A stretch of 6,311 nt of DNA, taken from the NCBI GenBank assembly GCA_017508895.1, contig JAFWRA010000031.1:1-6311 (forward strand). Reading direction: 5' to 3'. Positions 6,103 through 6,311 of this stretch are shown here, piece after piece. Origin of the DNA: Bacteroidales bacterium (GTDB lineage Bacteria; Bacteroidota; Bacteroidia; Bacteroidales; F082). The position numbers were made by a program, and so were the translations under genes. The notes below the pieces were generated by a model. The model worked only from the letters and a program-made list of their open reading frames with translations, ran no database searches and was not told the origin of the DNA. Numbering within the stretch: position 1 is the stretch's first letter; each line of letters opens with the position of its first letter.

Positions 6103-6115
6103 ATAAATTGTTGAG

Positions 6116-6311
6116 ATGAAAGACGAACAACTCAAATTGGACAATCAACTTTGCTTCCGGCTTTACACGGCGGCACGACTCACGATGGGGGCTTATCATC
6201 CCTATCTTGACCCGCTTGGCATCACCTACCCGCAATACCTTGTATTATTAGTGTTGTGGGAGCAGGACAAGCAGCCGGTGAACGACATCGCACACAAGCT
6301 GTTTTTGGAGA
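6116..6311 (+). CDS. ohrR: OhrR-type MarR-family organic peroxide sensor/repressor (5' part, cut by window end)
   Basis: The first 65 residues are present and run off the window. LKLDNQLCFRLYTAAR (6-21) matches the N-terminal helix of OhrR, with the reactive Cys13 in the same place as the sensing cysteine (Cys15) of Bacillus subtilis OhrR. LDPLGITYPQYLVLLVLWE (about 31-49) is the strongly conserved OhrR segment including the tyrosine that hydrogen-bonds the cysteine. The start of the winged-helix domain (VNDIAHKLFLE) follows. OhrR proteins repress until the cysteine is oxidised by organic hydroperoxide. The ATG at 6116 lies 26 bp after the -7 element. The classic partner gene ohr is not in view and may lie downstream. 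The symbol is by similarity; other one-cysteine MarR sensors remain possible. Confidence 0.85.
   Translation, partial: MKDEQLKLDNQLCFRLYTAARLTMGAYHPYLDPLGITYPQYLVLLVLWEQDKQPVNDIAHKLFLE

Overview
The window looks like chromosomal DNA from a Bacteroidales bacterium (Bacteroides/Prevotella-like). The evidence is repeated Bacteroidetes-type promoter elements (TAnnTTTG at -7 with a TTG-type -33), near absence of Shine-Dalgarno sequences, and a glycine-lipid acyltransferase pair typical of this phylum. No tRNA, rRNA, CRISPR array, transposase or integrase is visible, and the ends of the window cut two genes.

Left part (1-2037, + strand): the 3' end of an unrecognised gene is followed after 8 bp by a PlsC-family O-acyltransferase (glsA-like) and after 12 bp by a GNAT-fold N-acyltransferase (glsB-like). 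Together these should make N-acylated, then O-acylated, amino-acid lipids (glycine lipids in Bacteroides). A convergent AraC-family regulator (2081-2932, - strand) closes this block.

Middle (2933-3271): this 339-bp intergenic region holds a probable promoter for the AraC gene, a separate rightward -7 element, a candidate small RNA of about 130 nt ending in a strong intrinsic terminator, and then the promoter/operator of the next gene.

Right part (3272-6311): a lipoprotein flavodoxin and a class A acid phosphatase fused to an outer-membrane beta-barrel-like domain lie on the + strand, 30 bp apart, probably as one operon. A convergent nitroreductase-family flavoprotein follows on the - strand. 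Divergent from it starts an OhrR-type MarR regulator with the peroxide-sensing cysteine, cut by the window end.

The most interesting signal is that the promoter of the flavodoxin operon and the promoter of ohrR are near copies of each other (3191-3249 and 6035-6095). Each carries the same palindrome, TATCGC-TT-GCGATA, over its -33 element. This is best read as an operator for the OhrR-type protein, which would repress itself and the flavodoxin/phosphatase-barrel operon and possibly the divergent nitroreductase. The inferred system is a small thiol/organic-peroxide-responsive regulon of flavoproteins plus an unusual envelope phosphatase-barrel fusion. The palindrome, promoter copies and protein motifs are visible; the regulatory wiring is inference.
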